The translations under genes and the position numbers were made by a program. DNA of 64,000 nt from Marinobacter changyiensis (lineage in GTDB: Bacteria; Pseudomonadota; Gammaproteobacteria; Pseudomonadales; Oleiphilaceae). Positions 43,887 through 52,703 of this stretch are shown here, piece after piece; positions within the stretch are counted from its first letter, which is position 1, and every line of letters starts with the position of its first letter. The stretch spans positions 455,158 through 519,157 of the forward strand of contig NZ_VZZZ01000004.1 of the NCBI RefSeq assembly GCF_009193265.1. The letters run 5' to 3'. The notes below the pieces were generated by a model, which ran no database searches, had not been told where the DNA came from, and saw only the letters and a list, made by a program, of their open reading frames with translations.

Positions 43887-44960
43887 ATGAAAAGAATTCT
43901 CAGCGCGTCGACTGCGACCATGGTAATGGCATTTGCCGTATCTGGCAGCGCAATCGCCGAAGAATGGTACCCCTATCCCGTCGAAGTCTGGTCCCCGCCG
44001 TTCAACATGGATAGCCCACGCAGCAAGGCGGATTACGTTCCACTCGACGCAGCAGCACAAAAATGGAATCTCTGCGTTTCTTTCCCGCATATGAAGGATG
44101 CCTACTGGCTAGGCGTCAACTACGGCATCACCGAAGAAGCCAAACGGCTCGGTGTGGCAGCCACTGTGACTGATGCGGGTGGCTACACCAACCTGAATAC
44201 CCAGATCTCGCAGATCGAGGATTGCGTTTCAGCAGGTGCTGATGCCGTTATTATCGGCGCCATCGCCTATGACGGGCTTAACAACGTGGTCGCTGAGATC
44301 AGTGAGAAAGGTGTCCCGGTCATCGACGTCATCAACGGCATGTCGTCCGACAAGCTCTCTGCCAAGTCGCTGGTTTCCTTTGGCGAAATGGGTGCCAAGG
44401 CCGGTGAATTCCTGGCCGATCTGCATCCTGCCGGGGGCGAGTCCGCGAAAGTTGCCTGGTTCCCGGGGCCTGCCGGTGCCGGCTGGGTCGAAGCGGGGAA
44501 TACCGGCTTTCTGGGCGCGGTAGAGGGTTCCGCGATTGAGATGATAGAAACGAAATACGGTGACACCGGTAAGGAAGCCCAGGCCAGGCTCGTCGAGGAT
44601 ACCCTCCAGACCTATCCGGATCTTGATTACATTGTCGGCACTGCGGTCACAGCAGAAGCGGCGATCCCTATCCTGCGTTCACGCGGTCTGGCAGACAAAG
44701 TAAAGGTAGTTTCCTATTATTATGCTCCGGGTGTTGATCGGGGTATCGCACGTGGCCAGATCCTTGCTGCACCAACCGATTCCACCGTCATCCAGGGGCG
44801 CATCGCTGTCGACCAGGCCGTGCGGATACTGGAAGGCAAGGATTATCTGAAGCACGTCGGTCCCAAGCTCTATGTGGTAACACAGGAAAACTACGACGAG
44901 TTTGACCCGGCTTCGACCTTGGCACCAGACGGTTTCCGCCCTGTATTCTCGGTAGAATGA
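43887..44960 (+). CDS. TorT/sugar-type ABC substrate-binding protein
   Basis: 357 residues from the ATG at 43887, eight bases after AGGAGA. A signal peptide (ILSASTATMVMAFAVSGSAI) is followed by a type-I periplasmic binding fold: WNLCVSFPHMKDAYWLGVNY, EDCVSAGADAVIIGAIAYDG, KGVPVIDVINGM and DYIVGTAVTAEAAIPIL. The nearest style is TorT, which binds trimethylamine N-oxide, but its placement with RbsA/RbsC-type genes shows an importer. The ligand is unknown; an amide or lactam is inferred from the enzymes downstream. Confidence 0.85.
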   Translation: MKRILSASTATMVMAFAVSGSAIAEEWYPYPVEVWSPPFNMDSPRSKADYVPLDAAAQKWNLCVSFPHMKDAYWLGVNYGITEEAKRLGVAATVTDAGGYTNLNTQISQIEDCVSAGADAVIIGAIAYDGLNNVVAEISEKGVPVIDVINGMSSDKLSAKSLVSFGEMGAKAGEFLADLHPAGGESAKVAWFPGPAGAGWVEAGNTGFLGAVEGSAIEMIETKYGDTGKEAQARLVEDTLQTYPDLDYIVGTAVTAEAAIPILRSRGLADKVKVVSYYYAPGVDRGIARGQILAAPTDSTVIQGRIAVDQAVRILEGKDYLKHVGPKLYVVTQENYDEFDPASTLAPDGFRPVFSVE

Positions 44961-44963
44961 GCC

Positions 44964-46517
44964 ATGTTGAATTCAATCAACAAACAGCAGGGCTGTGAGG
45001 AGGTGGGGGCAACCCCGCTCCCACTCCTCCAGACCCAGGCCATTACCAAGGATTATCCCGGTGTTCGGGCGCTCGATGACGTCGACTTCGAACTGCTTGC
45101 CGGCGAAGTGCATGTGCTGTTCGGTGAGAATGGAGCGGGAAAGTCGACTCTGATTTCCATTCTGGCTGGTGCCAACCAGCCGAGCACCGGTCAAATCACT
45201 TATAAAAGTGAGCCAGTAACACTGGCCTCGGTTCACGACGCTCGGTCCCTCGGAATATCTGCAGTTTTCCAGGAATTTTCACTGATCCCTCAAATGACTG
45301 TAGAGGAGAACCTGTTTCTTGGTGCCGAACCAAGACGGGCCGGACTACTCGACCGCGCCCGCATCAGCCGTGAGGCACAAGAGACGCTTGATGAGCTTGG
45401 CTTTGCGCTGAGACCCGACCAGCGTGTCGATCGCCTCACCCGTGCAGAGCAGCAAATGGTCGAGATAGCCAAGGCATTTCGCTCCGAGCTCCAGGTATTG
45501 ATCCTCGATGAACCTACGGCCTCACTCACCACGCACGAGACTGATCAGTTGTTCGAATTGATCGCGGGTTTGAAGAAACGTGGGGTCGGAGTCATCTACA
45601 TTACTCACCGAATGGCCGAAATTCGCCGCATTGGCGACCGCATCACTGTTCTTCGCGACGGCCGCTACATCGATACTGTCAATGCGGCGGAAGCGACGGA
45701 GGATGATTTGGTTCAGCTTATGACCGGTCGTGTGGTCGGCGCCATTTTTCCGGAGCTGAACCTGAATGCGCCAGGCGATGTGGTGCTTGAAGCCAGCAAT
45801 GTCACGACGAACGACGGTGCAGTGGTCGACGCATCGATGACTGTGCGGGCTGGCGAGATTGTTGGGATGGCCGGCCTGGTTGGGTCAGGCAAATCGGAGC
45901 TGATGCAGGCCTGTTTTGGTGGTTTGGCAATCCGTACCGGGACTGTGATGCTGAATGGCCAAGGTATCACCGGCCATACACCAAAACGCAATATACGCGA
46001 CGGTTTCCTCTATTTACCTGCAGATCGGCACAATGAGGGCCTGATGATGACGCGTTCGGTGCGCGAGAATGTTTCGCTCGCTTCACTCGATATTGAGCCA
46101 TTTTCAAAAGGTATCTTTATCAATCGTAGTGGCGAAAAAAAGGCGGTCGAAGCCCTCACCACGCGGCTCAATCTGTCGCCGCCGCAGATTGAACGTACGG
46201 TCGAACATTTTTCCGGTGGCAATCAACAAAAGGTGATGCTCGCACGGGCCCTGACCCGAAAATATGACCTGATCGTTTTCGACGAACCAACAGTCGGCGT
46301 AGATGTTGGTACACGAGCTTCCATCTATGAGTTTATTGTTGAGCTCGCTCGCGGCGGCGTGGCCATCGTCCTTATCTCGTCTGATTTGCCAGAAATACTG
46401 CATCTTACTACCCGCGCCTATGTTTTTTTCCATGGACGGACTCAGGCCGAATTACAGGCCGATCAACTCACTGAGGAGAAGGTGCTTGCCCATTTCTTCG
46501 AAAAGGAGGCCTGTTAA
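44964..46517 (+). CDS. RbsA-type tandem ABC ATPase
   Basis: 517 residues with two ATPase cassettes. The first has Walker A GENGAGKST and Walker B VLILDEPTASL with LTRAEQQMVEIAKA. The second has a degenerate Walker A GLVGSGKSELM, the signature FSGGNQQKVMLARAL, and VFDEPTVGVDVG. This is the CUT2/sugar family layout. It starts three bases after the binding-protein stop and ends in an ATG overlap with the permease gene, so the three form one transporter. Confidence 0.92.
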   Translation: MLNSINKQQGCEEVGATPLPLLQTQAITKDYPGVRALDDVDFELLAGEVHVLFGENGAGKSTLISILAGANQPSTGQITYKSEPVTLASVHDARSLGISAVFQEFSLIPQMTVEENLFLGAEPRRAGLLDRARISREAQETLDELGFALRPDQRVDRLTRAEQQMVEIAKAFRSELQVLILDEPTASLTTHETDQLFELIAGLKKRGVGVIYITHRMAEIRRIGDRITVLRDGRYIDTVNAAEATEDDLVQLMTGRVVGAIFPELNLNAPGDVVLEASNVTTNDGAVVDASMTVRAGEIVGMAGLVGSGKSELMQACFGGLAIRTGTVMLNGQGITGHTPKRNIRDGFLYLPADRHNEGLMMTRSVRENVSLASLDIEPFSKGIFINRSGEKKAVEALTTRLNLSPPQIERTVEHFSGGNQQKVMLARALTRKYDLIVFDEPTVGVDVGTRASIYEFIVELARGGVAIVLISSDLPEILHLTTRAYVFFHGRTQAELQADQLTEEKVLAHFFEKEAC

Positions 46518-47551
46518 TGGCTGAGCAATCTGTTACTCCGACGAACGCGCCAGCTATCGGCGGCCTTGGGAACTTAACCAAGCGTCTGTTCGTCAAGCTT
46601 GGCATTCTGCCGTTTCTCCTGTTTATCGCCATGGTTGTGTTCACGCTGTTGTCGGAGAATTTTCTCACGCTACAAAACCTGATGAACGTGCTTCGCCAAT
46701 CGGTCTACCTCATGATTGTTGCACTTGGCCAGATGATGGCCCTGCTCACCGGGGGCTTTGACCTGTCGGTTGGCACGGCCCTGGCACTGAGCTCAGTGGT
46801 CGGGGCGTTGGTGATGGCCACCATCTTCTCGATGGCTCCCGACATGGTCTGGTTGGCCATCGCCGTTGGCTGTTTGGCCGGCATTCTGGCAGGCGTCATG
46901 ATTGGTGTCGTCAACGGTGCGGGCGTCGCCTTCTTCAACGTGTCGCCTTTCATGGTGTCGCTAGGCATGGCATCGGTCGGTTTCGGTGTCGCGCTATACC
47001 TGACCGGTGGCGTGCCTGTTTACGGGATGCCTCGGGCCTTCAGTGACACCTTTGGCTATGGTTCCCTGCTCGGTATGCCCGCGCCAGTCTTTGTCGCTGT
47101 ATTGCTGGCGATTGCACTCTATGTGTTCCTCTACCGTACGCCTCAGGGCCGGTATTTCTATGCGGTCGGCGGTAATCTTAAGGCGGCATCACTGTCCGGC
47201 ATTAACACCAAAGCCACGCTGTTTTTCACCTATGTTCTGAGCGCTTTTTTCGCCGCTGTCGCCGGTATGCTTTTGACGGCACGAATTGATACCGGGGAGG
47301 CCAACATTGGCGCTTCGATGCCATTGGAATCAATTGCCGCCTGCGTCATCGCCGGGGTAAGTCTGAGAGGTGGTGTGGGGCGCCTTGAGAGCGTCGTACT
47401 CGGTGCACTTTTCATCGGTCTGATTCAGAACGGCATGAACCTGGCGCAAATCGAATCCTACTTACAAACCGTAGTGCTTGGCACTCTGCTGATACTTGCG
47501 GTCATCGCAGACCAGATCAGGCTTCGCTACGTTGCCTCTCTCAAGAATTAA
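46517..47551 (+). CDS. RbsC-type ABC permease
   Basis: 344 residues and about nine or ten helices. Conserved CUT2 permease motifs: FLTLQNLMNVLRQSVYLMIV, LTGGFDLSVGTALALSSV and SGINTKATLFFTYVLSAFFA, then ACVIAGVSLRGGVGR. The start overlaps the ATPase stop (TTAATGG). It forms the inner-membrane channel of the importer whose substrate feeds the enzymes encoded directly downstream. Confidence 0.9.
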   Translation: MAEQSVTPTNAPAIGGLGNLTKRLFVKLGILPFLLFIAMVVFTLLSENFLTLQNLMNVLRQSVYLMIVALGQMMALLTGGFDLSVGTALALSSVVGALVMATIFSMAPDMVWLAIAVGCLAGILAGVMIGVVNGAGVAFFNVSPFMVSLGMASVGFGVALYLTGGVPVYGMPRAFSDTFGYGSLLGMPAPVFVAVLLAIALYVFLYRTPQGRYFYAVGGNLKAASLSGINTKATLFFTYVLSAFFAAVAGMLLTARIDTGEANIGASMPLESIAACVIAGVSLRGGVGRLESVVLGALFIGLIQNGMNLAQIESYLQTVVLGTLLILAVIADQIRLRYVASLKN

Positions 47552-47563
47552 GGAGAACAAACA

Positions 47564-48292
47564 ATGCATGTAGATGTGAATTGTGACATGGGCGAAAGCT
47601 TCGGCCTTTACAAGATGGGTGACGACGAAGGCATGATGCCGCACATCACCCAGGCCAACATAGCCTGTGGTTTCCATGGCTCCGACCCGAACCACATGCG
47701 TAGCACTGTAGAACTGGCGCGCAAGAATAACGTCAAAATTGGCGCACATTTTTCGCTTCCCGATCTGGCCGGATTCGGCCGGCGCGAAATGAAGATTGAC
47801 CGTGAGGAAATGGCCAATATCATCCTCTATCAGATCGGTGCGCTAAAGGGCTTCCTTGACGCCAGTGGTGTCGCGCTGTCTCACCTCAAACCGCATGGCG
47901 CACTCTATGGAATGGCAGCGCGCATGGAGCACATCGCCCATGCAGTTGCCGATGCCGCCGAAGTCTATGGTGTACCCGTGCTTGGCCTGGCTGGCACCCA
48001 GCAGGAGATGGTTTACAAGGAACGTGGTATCCCCTTTTTGGCGGAGTTCTTTGCCGACCTGGAATACGATGATAACGGAAGTCTGATCATCACCCGGACG
48101 CATGGCGAGGTTGAACCAGGTTACGCGGCATCGCGAGTTCTCGACGCTGTGCGCAATGGCCACGTGAAGAGCGTCAACGGAAAGTCACTGATCGTGCGCG
48201 CTGAAACCGTCTGTGTTCACTCCGATACACCCAATGCCGTTGACATCGCCAAGGCGGTCCGCAAAGCAATCAATCAGCTTGAAACGGCTTGA
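47564..48292 (+). CDS. pxpA: LamB/YcsF family, 5-oxoprolinase subunit A-like
   Basis: 242 residues, the usual PxpA size, with AAGGAGAA ahead of the ATG. VDVNCDMGESFGLYKMGDDE, ANIACGFHGSDP and SHLKPHGALYGM carry the conserved Asp, Glu and His residues. In the PxpABC enzyme this subunit works with PxpB and PxpC to open 5-oxoproline with ATP. Here it is separated from its B and C partners by a biotin carrier and a biotin carboxylase, so the substrate may be another lactam or amide. The symbol marks homology, not proven function. Confidence 0.85.
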   Translation: MHVDVNCDMGESFGLYKMGDDEGMMPHITQANIACGFHGSDPNHMRSTVELARKNNVKIGAHFSLPDLAGFGRREMKIDREEMANIILYQIGALKGFLDASGVALSHLKPHGALYGMAARMEHIAHAVADAAEVYGVPVLGLAGTQQEMVYKERGIPFLAEFFADLEYDDNGSLIITRTHGEVEPGYAASRVLDAVRNGHVKSVNGKSLIVRAETVCVHSDTPNAVDIAKAVRKAINQLETA

Positions 48293-48330
48293 GACAGCGC
48301 CAGAACAACAACAATCAGGAGGTATTACCG

Positions 48331-48570
48331 ATGGCTATGCATGAAGTGAAATCACCAATTCCAGGAACTTTTTACCGTAAACCGTCACCGGACCAGCCGG
48401 CCTACTTCCAAGTCGGTGATACCGTCACCAAAGGTGACACCATTGGTCTTGTCGAGGTTATGAAAACCTTCCATGAAGTGAAAGCGGATGCCGACGGAAC
48501 GATTGGCGACTTTCCGGTCGGTGATGGTGAACCCGTCATGGCTGGGCAGACTATTGCCGAACTGAGCTGA
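48331..48570 (+). CDS. Free-standing biotin carboxyl carrier protein
   Basis: 79 residues from the ATG at 48331, with AGGAGG eight bases upstream. It is a bare biotinyl domain without the N-terminal extension of AccB. HEVKSPIPGTFYRKPSPDQP begins the barrel, the biotin lysine is in VEVMKTFHEV, and GQTIAEL ends the fold. It carries CO2 between the biotin carboxylase encoded next and the PxpB/PxpC-type carboxyltransferase. It is too small to be a subunit of normal acetyl-CoA carboxylase by itself. Confidence 0.88.
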   Translation: MAMHEVKSPIPGTFYRKPSPDQPAYFQVGDTVTKGDTIGLVEVMKTFHEVKADADGTIGDFPVGDGEPVMAGQTIAELS

Positions 48571-48577
48571 GGTGATC

Positions 48578-49975
48578 ATGAAAAACAGAGGCATTCAAAA
48601 ATTGCTGATTGCCAACCGGGGTGAAATAGCAATTCGAATCATCCGCGCTGCGCGCGATCTTGGTATAGCCACCGTGGTCGTCCACAGCGACGCTGACACC
48701 GAAAGTCGAGCCGTGCAGATGGCAGATGAAACGGTGAACATCGGGCCACCGCAAGCGGCAAAGTCCTATCTTTCTATCGATGCGATCCTGAGCGCGGCGA
48801 AGGAAACCGGTGCTGACGCTATCCATCCGGGTTATGGCTTTCTCGCCGAAAATGCAGACTTTGCAGACGCCGTAGCCGCCGCAGGCCTCCTTTTCGTAGG
48901 ACCGGATGGCGATACCATCCGCCTGATGGGCGATAAGGCGGCTGCGCGGAGTGAGGCAAAAAAAGCGAATGTACCAACGGTGCCAGGCAGTGACGGCGTC
49001 ATAGAGGACATGGACGCCGCGGCGAAAATGGCAGAGAAAATTGGCTTTCCAGTCATGATCAAGGCGGCGGCCGGAGGAGGAGGTCGCGGCATCCGTGTTG
49101 CCCACGACGCCGATGAATTCCGGAAGCTTGCTCCCCAGGCCTCCTCGGAGGCGGCGGCAACGTTTGGTGATGGAGGCGTCTATATAGAGAAAGTTATTGA
49201 GCGCGCCCGGCACATTGAGGTCCAGGTATTAGGTGATGGCGAAAACGTCGTTCATTTCTTTGAGCGCGAGTGCTCTTTGCAGCGCCGCCGCCAGAAGGTG
49301 TGGGAAGAAGCTCCGTCGGCCGCTTTGGATGATCGGGCTCGCGACGAACTGCACCGCTCGGCCGTAGCGTTGGCAAAGGCTGTCCACTATAAAGGCGCCG
49401 GTACCATCGAGTATCTCTACGATGACGAGACAGGAAACTTCTATTTTATTGAGATGAATACTCGCATTCAGGTCGAACATCCTGTGACAGAAATGATCTG
49501 CGGTTTCGACCTGGTCGCTGAGATGATCTTGATTGCTGGCGGCACAAAGATGCGAGTTACACAAGAGACGATACACAGAACCGGGCACGCCATTGAAGTG
49601 CGGTTAAACGCGGAGGATCCGGCCAACAATTTCATGCCGTTTCCAGGCACCGTCGGCAAGTTGATCACTCCAGATGGGCCGGGTGTGCGTTTCGATCATA
49701 TGCTCTATCCGGGCTATGCCGTTCCGCCTTTTTACGATTCGCTGCTCGGCAAACTGATTGTCTGGGCCGAAGACCGCGACCATGCACTGTTGCGCCTCAA
49801 ACGCGCCCTGGGCGAGTTTTATGTCGAGGGACTGCCCACCACCGCACCGCTGTTCCAGGCTTTGCTCGAGAGCGAAGAGCTGCAGCAAGGTGCAGTCCAT
49901 ACCCGGTGGTTGGAGCCGTGGCTGGAAACCAATCTTGATCTCATCAAACAAAAAGGGGCTCAAACTCATGAGTAG
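48578..49975 (+). CDS. Biotin carboxylase
   Basis: 465 residues from the ATG at 48578, behind GAGGTGA; an in-frame GTG at 48572 overlaps that site. The AccC-like ATP-grasp enzyme shows KLLIANRGEIAIRIIRAARD, the glycine loop KAAAGGGGRGIRVA, ERECSLQRRRQKVWEEAPS and EMNTRIQVEHPVTE with catalytic residues. It carboxylates biotin on the carrier encoded upstream using ATP and bicarbonate. The gene overlaps pxpB by eight bases. The chromosome should hold a separate housekeeping accBC, so this copy is probably dedicated. Confidence 0.9.
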   Translation: MKNRGIQKLLIANRGEIAIRIIRAARDLGIATVVVHSDADTESRAVQMADETVNIGPPQAAKSYLSIDAILSAAKETGADAIHPGYGFLAENADFADAVAAAGLLFVGPDGDTIRLMGDKAAARSEAKKANVPTVPGSDGVIEDMDAAAKMAEKIGFPVMIKAAAGGGGRGIRVAHDADEFRKLAPQASSEAAATFGDGGVYIEKVIERARHIEVQVLGDGENVVHFFERECSLQRRRQKVWEEAPSAALDDRARDELHRSAVALAKAVHYKGAGTIEYLYDDETGNFYFIEMNTRIQVEHPVTEMICGFDLVAEMILIAGGTKMRVTQETIHRTGHAIEVRLNAEDPANNFMPFPGTVGKLITPDGPGVRFDHMLYPGYAVPPFYDSLLGKLIVWAEDRDHALLRLKRALGEFYVEGLPTTAPLFQALLESEELQQGAVHTRWLEPWLETNLDLIKQKGAQTHE

Positions 49976-50843
49976 TCGATACACATTTGGCGGCGATGAG
50001 CACATTTTCGTAGAAGTCGACGAAGAAATGTCGCTTGAGGCATTCTTTGTCTCGCTGTCCATGACCAACGCTGTGCGCAATGCCAACATCAAGGGCGTTA
50101 CCGAAATCTGCCCGGCCAACGCCTCGTTCCAGATCAAGTTTGATCCGGATGTGATTCACCCCAACGACATGATGAAGGAATTGAAGCGACTGGAAGCCGA
50201 GGCGGAGCAGGGCGACAATGTTCTGGAGACTCGCATTGTTGAAGTCCCCGTCTATTATCAGGATCCCTGGACGCACGATACCCTGATGCGATTCCGTGAA
50301 CGCCACCAGGACCCTAGCGCGACCGACATCGAATATGCAGCCTCGATAAATGGCTATGACAGTGTAGAAAAATTTATTGATGCGCATTCTGGAGCACCCT
50401 GGTTCGTTTCCATGGTCGGCTTTGTATCCGGTTTGCCGTTTCTCTATCAGATGGTCGACCGGTCTCGTCAGATCCAGGTACCAAAATACCTTAGCCCGCG
50501 CACCGACACACCACGGCAGACGGTTGGCTATGGGGGCAGTTTCTCCTGCATCTATTCCGTTCGTGGCGCCGGCGGCTACCAGATGTTCGGCATTACCCCG
50601 ATGCCGATCTATGACCCTGAGCAGAGTGTTCCCTATCTGAAGGATTTCCTGGTCTTCTTCAAGCCGGGGGACATCGTCAAGTTTAAGCCAATCAACCGGG
50701 AAGAGTATGACGCGGCGATTGCACAGGTGCAGGCGGGTGAGTTCATGCCCCGCACCAAAAACGTTCGTTTTTCGCTAAGCGAATTCAATGCCGATATGGA
50801 TGGTACCAACGCCAAGCTGATGGAGGCCCTTTATGACCGTTAA
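49968..50843 (+). CDS. PxpB/AHS1 carboxyltransferase-like subunit
   Basis: 291 residues from the ATG at 49968, overlapping the biotin carboxylase by eight bases. The AHS1/KipI domain begins near 90: WFVSMVGFVSGLPFLYQMVD, VPKYLSPRTDTPRQTVGYGG and SVRGAGGYQMFGITPMPIYD. Typical PxpB proteins have about 220-240 residues. The extra N-terminal part (YTFGGDEHIFVEVDEEMSLE) and the wording of the core resemble the AHS1 part of urea carboxylase more than stand-alone PxpB. I infer one half of a biotin-dependent carboxyltransferase. Confidence 0.85.
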   Translation: MSSRYTFGGDEHIFVEVDEEMSLEAFFVSLSMTNAVRNANIKGVTEICPANASFQIKFDPDVIHPNDMMKELKRLEAEAEQGDNVLETRIVEVPVYYQDPWTHDTLMRFRERHQDPSATDIEYAASINGYDSVEKFIDAHSGAPWFVSMVGFVSGLPFLYQMVDRSRQIQVPKYLSPRTDTPRQTVGYGGSFSCIYSVRGAGGYQMFGITPMPIYDPEQSVPYLKDFLVFFKPGDIVKFKPINREEYDAAIAQVQAGEFMPRTKNVRFSLSEFNADMDGTNAKLMEALYDR

Positions 50844-51807
50844 TGTTATCTCAGCCGGTATTGCCACCACGATCCAGGACCTGGGACGGCCGGGCTATTA
50901 TCATCTTGGTATTCCAATGGGTGGGGCCATGGACCGTCTGGCGCTGAAAACCGCCAATCTGCTTGTTGGTAATGATGAGGGAGCGGCCGGGCTCGAATCC
51001 GTATTTGTAGGGCCGGAACTTGAATTCACCCAGGATGCGACCGTCGCCGTCTGCGGCGCGGAACTGCCACCGAAAGTGGATGGTGAGCCGCGTGATACCT
51101 GGACCGCCTTCACCGTGAAAGCCGGCCAGGTGTTGTCCTTCGATTTCCTGAAATCCGGCGCGCGCATCTACATTGCGATTTCCGGCGGTATCACCACCCC
51201 CATGTACCTTGGCAGCCGCTCGACCTATGCGATCGGGGCGCTCGGTGGTGTTAATGGCCGCCCTGTCCAGCCCGGCGATTCGCTGCCGCTCGGCACAAGC
51301 AGCAAAATGGTCAAAGACGGATTATCGGTACCCAAGGCGCTACGCCGCGGCCCGTCCAACCCGGCCGAGCTACGTGTGCTGCCCGGGCTTTACTGGCACC
51401 GACTCACTGAACAGGCCCAGAGCAACTTTTTTGAGGATACCTGGAAAGTCGCTAACGAAGCCGACCGCATGGGTTATCGCTTTCAGGGCGGACGCAAACT
51501 TGAGTTTGTGGAACGTAAACAGCCGTTCAGTGCCGGGGCCGACCCATCCAACATTACCGACGCCTGTTATCCATACGGCTCAATACAGGTACCCAGCGGG
51601 TCCGAGCCGATCGTGCTGCACCGTGATGCAGTGTCGGGTGGGGGGTATTTCATGTTAGGTACTGTTATTTCGGCTGACATGGATTTGATTGGCCAGTTAC
51701 AGCCGAATATGTCAGTACGGTTCGTGAAAGTGAATATGGAGACTGCCCTTGCCGCGCGGAAGGAGCAGGCGGCAATTATGGATGAGATTCGCGAAGTATT
51801 GAGCTAA
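50833..51807 (+). CDS. PxpC/AHS2 carboxyltransferase-like subunit
   Basis: 324 residues, starting 11 bases inside the end of the AHS1-like gene. The AHS2/KipA signature is clear: GIATTIQDLGRPGYYHLGIP, MGGAMDRLALKTANLLVGN and GLESVFVGPELEF, then AISGGI and PFSAGADPSNITDACYPYGS. In urea carboxylase AHS1 and AHS2 together make the carboxyltransferase domain. With the carrier and biotin carboxylase of this operon they would form a split enzyme of that type. It is the last gene of the operon, and a strong hairpin follows. Confidence 0.88.
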   Translation: MTVNVISAGIATTIQDLGRPGYYHLGIPMGGAMDRLALKTANLLVGNDEGAAGLESVFVGPELEFTQDATVAVCGAELPPKVDGEPRDTWTAFTVKAGQVLSFDFLKSGARIYIAISGGITTPMYLGSRSTYAIGALGGVNGRPVQPGDSLPLGTSSKMVKDGLSVPKALRRGPSNPAELRVLPGLYWHRLTEQAQSNFFEDTWKVANEADRMGYRFQGGRKLEFVERKQPFSAGADPSNITDACYPYGSIQVPSGSEPIVLHRDAVSGGGYFMLGTVISADMDLIGQLQPNMSVRFVKVNMETALAARKEQAAIMDEIREVLS

Positions 51808-51850
51808 GGATGACAGGAACACGTCCTGGAATAGCTTGACGGTTTGCCAC

Positions 51851-51879
51851 GAAATCAGCGACATACAGTCGCTGATTTC
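51851..51879 (+). terminator. Operon-end hairpin
   Basis: Perfect 12-bp stem GAAATCAGCGAC / GTCGCTGATTTC with a 5-nt loop, 43 bases after the last operon gene. It lacks a T-run, but no other terminator is seen. Confidence 0.6.
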
Positions 51880-51921
51880 GTTAGTCGTTACCGAGGTTCC
51901 CGAGCTATCAAGTTGAGCTGA

Positions 51922-52070
51922 TCGACCACAGAAAGTACTAAACCGGCTAAACCATAAATCAACTAGTTAGCGGCTCATTTCCACGTAAAGTGCTAAACAA
52001 ACCTAAAGTAGATTCTAGAATAGAGCGCTCATTTCGGTTTCCACACAAAGTGCTAAAGTCGTCGTCCGGC
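51922..52070. repeat. IS21-like end repeat cluster
   Basis: Contains ACCACAGAAAGTACTAAA, TTTCCACGTAAAGTGCTAAA, AAAGTAGATTCTAGAATA and TTTCCACACAAAGTGCTAAA. It shares order and sequence with 31011-31055 and 34414-34445. The right edge supplies the stop codon of the next minus-strand gene. Confidence 0.65.
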
Positions 52071-52703
52071 TCGGTGATGGCTCTGGTCCAGGGTGTCGAT
52101 TTCCATTGTTGGGCGTATTCTATTGGTCCAAATTGAGCCACGAGTTGTTCCACAAATTTGCTTCAACATTGCGATTGCTTCCGTATCGGCGGCATCTGTT
52201 TTCAAGTACGCCTCGAAACACAGTCCGTCAAAATGGTTCGCACCGTATATGTGATCGACGATTTGTTTGATCAGTCCTGTTAAGTCATCTGAGTCAATAC
52301 CGTTCTGCGAGCTTGATTTGTCACCCGTCTTGATAAGGAAGTCAGCGGATGTGCTACCCGTCGTGAGTGCGGCTTGCCCTCGCGCAATTGCATCCTTGAT
52401 CGCTAGTTCAGTATTCCGCTGCCGAGCAACTTCATCCTCGAGTTTGTTTTTCTGGGCTGCTTCGTCTTGCTCCAGCTCTGAAAGCGATTTGGTGAGTTCC
52501 TTTATCTGCGCCTGGGTGTTGATAAGCTGCTGTTCTAACTTAATAATTGACTGGCCAACTGAAGCCGCAGATTGTGCTGTCAGAGAAACCGCTGGTGCAC
52601 GAATAGTTGAAGTGAGCGACTCGATTGCAAGAATGCCAACCAATTTTCTTTGGTACCGCCGCATTTGCCTGCGGCACGTCTTGCATTGGGCCTCCATCGT
52701 CAT
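52053..52703 (-). CDS. Truncated coiled-coil protein of unknown function
   Basis: About 216 residues from the ATG at 52703; a TTG at 52733 is also possible. A central coiled coil (about 50-110) shows heptads in IIKLEQQLINTQAQIKELTK and LSELEQDEAAQKNKLEDEVA. The N-terminus has CKTCRRQMRRYQRK. The last codons (QSHHRAGRRL) and the stop come from the dispersed repeat at 52053-52070, so the original end is lost. No family recognised. Confidence 0.45.
   Translation of the reverse strand: MTMEAQCKTCRRQMRRYQRKLVGILAIESLTSTIRAPAVSLTAQSAASVGQSIIKLEQQLINTQAQIKELTKSLSELEQDEAAQKNKLEDEVARQRNTELAIKDAIARGQAALTTGSTSADFLIKTGDKSSSQNGIDSDDLTGLIKQIVDHIYGANHFDGLCFEAYLKTDAADTEAIAMLKQICGTTRGSIWTNRIRPTMEIDTLDQSHHRAGRRL

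Noticed and set aside
49758..49967. N-terminal extension of the AHS1-like protein
   Set aside because: This part lies in a different frame inside the biotin carboxylase gene; the eight-base overlap start at 49968 is typical of coupled genes.
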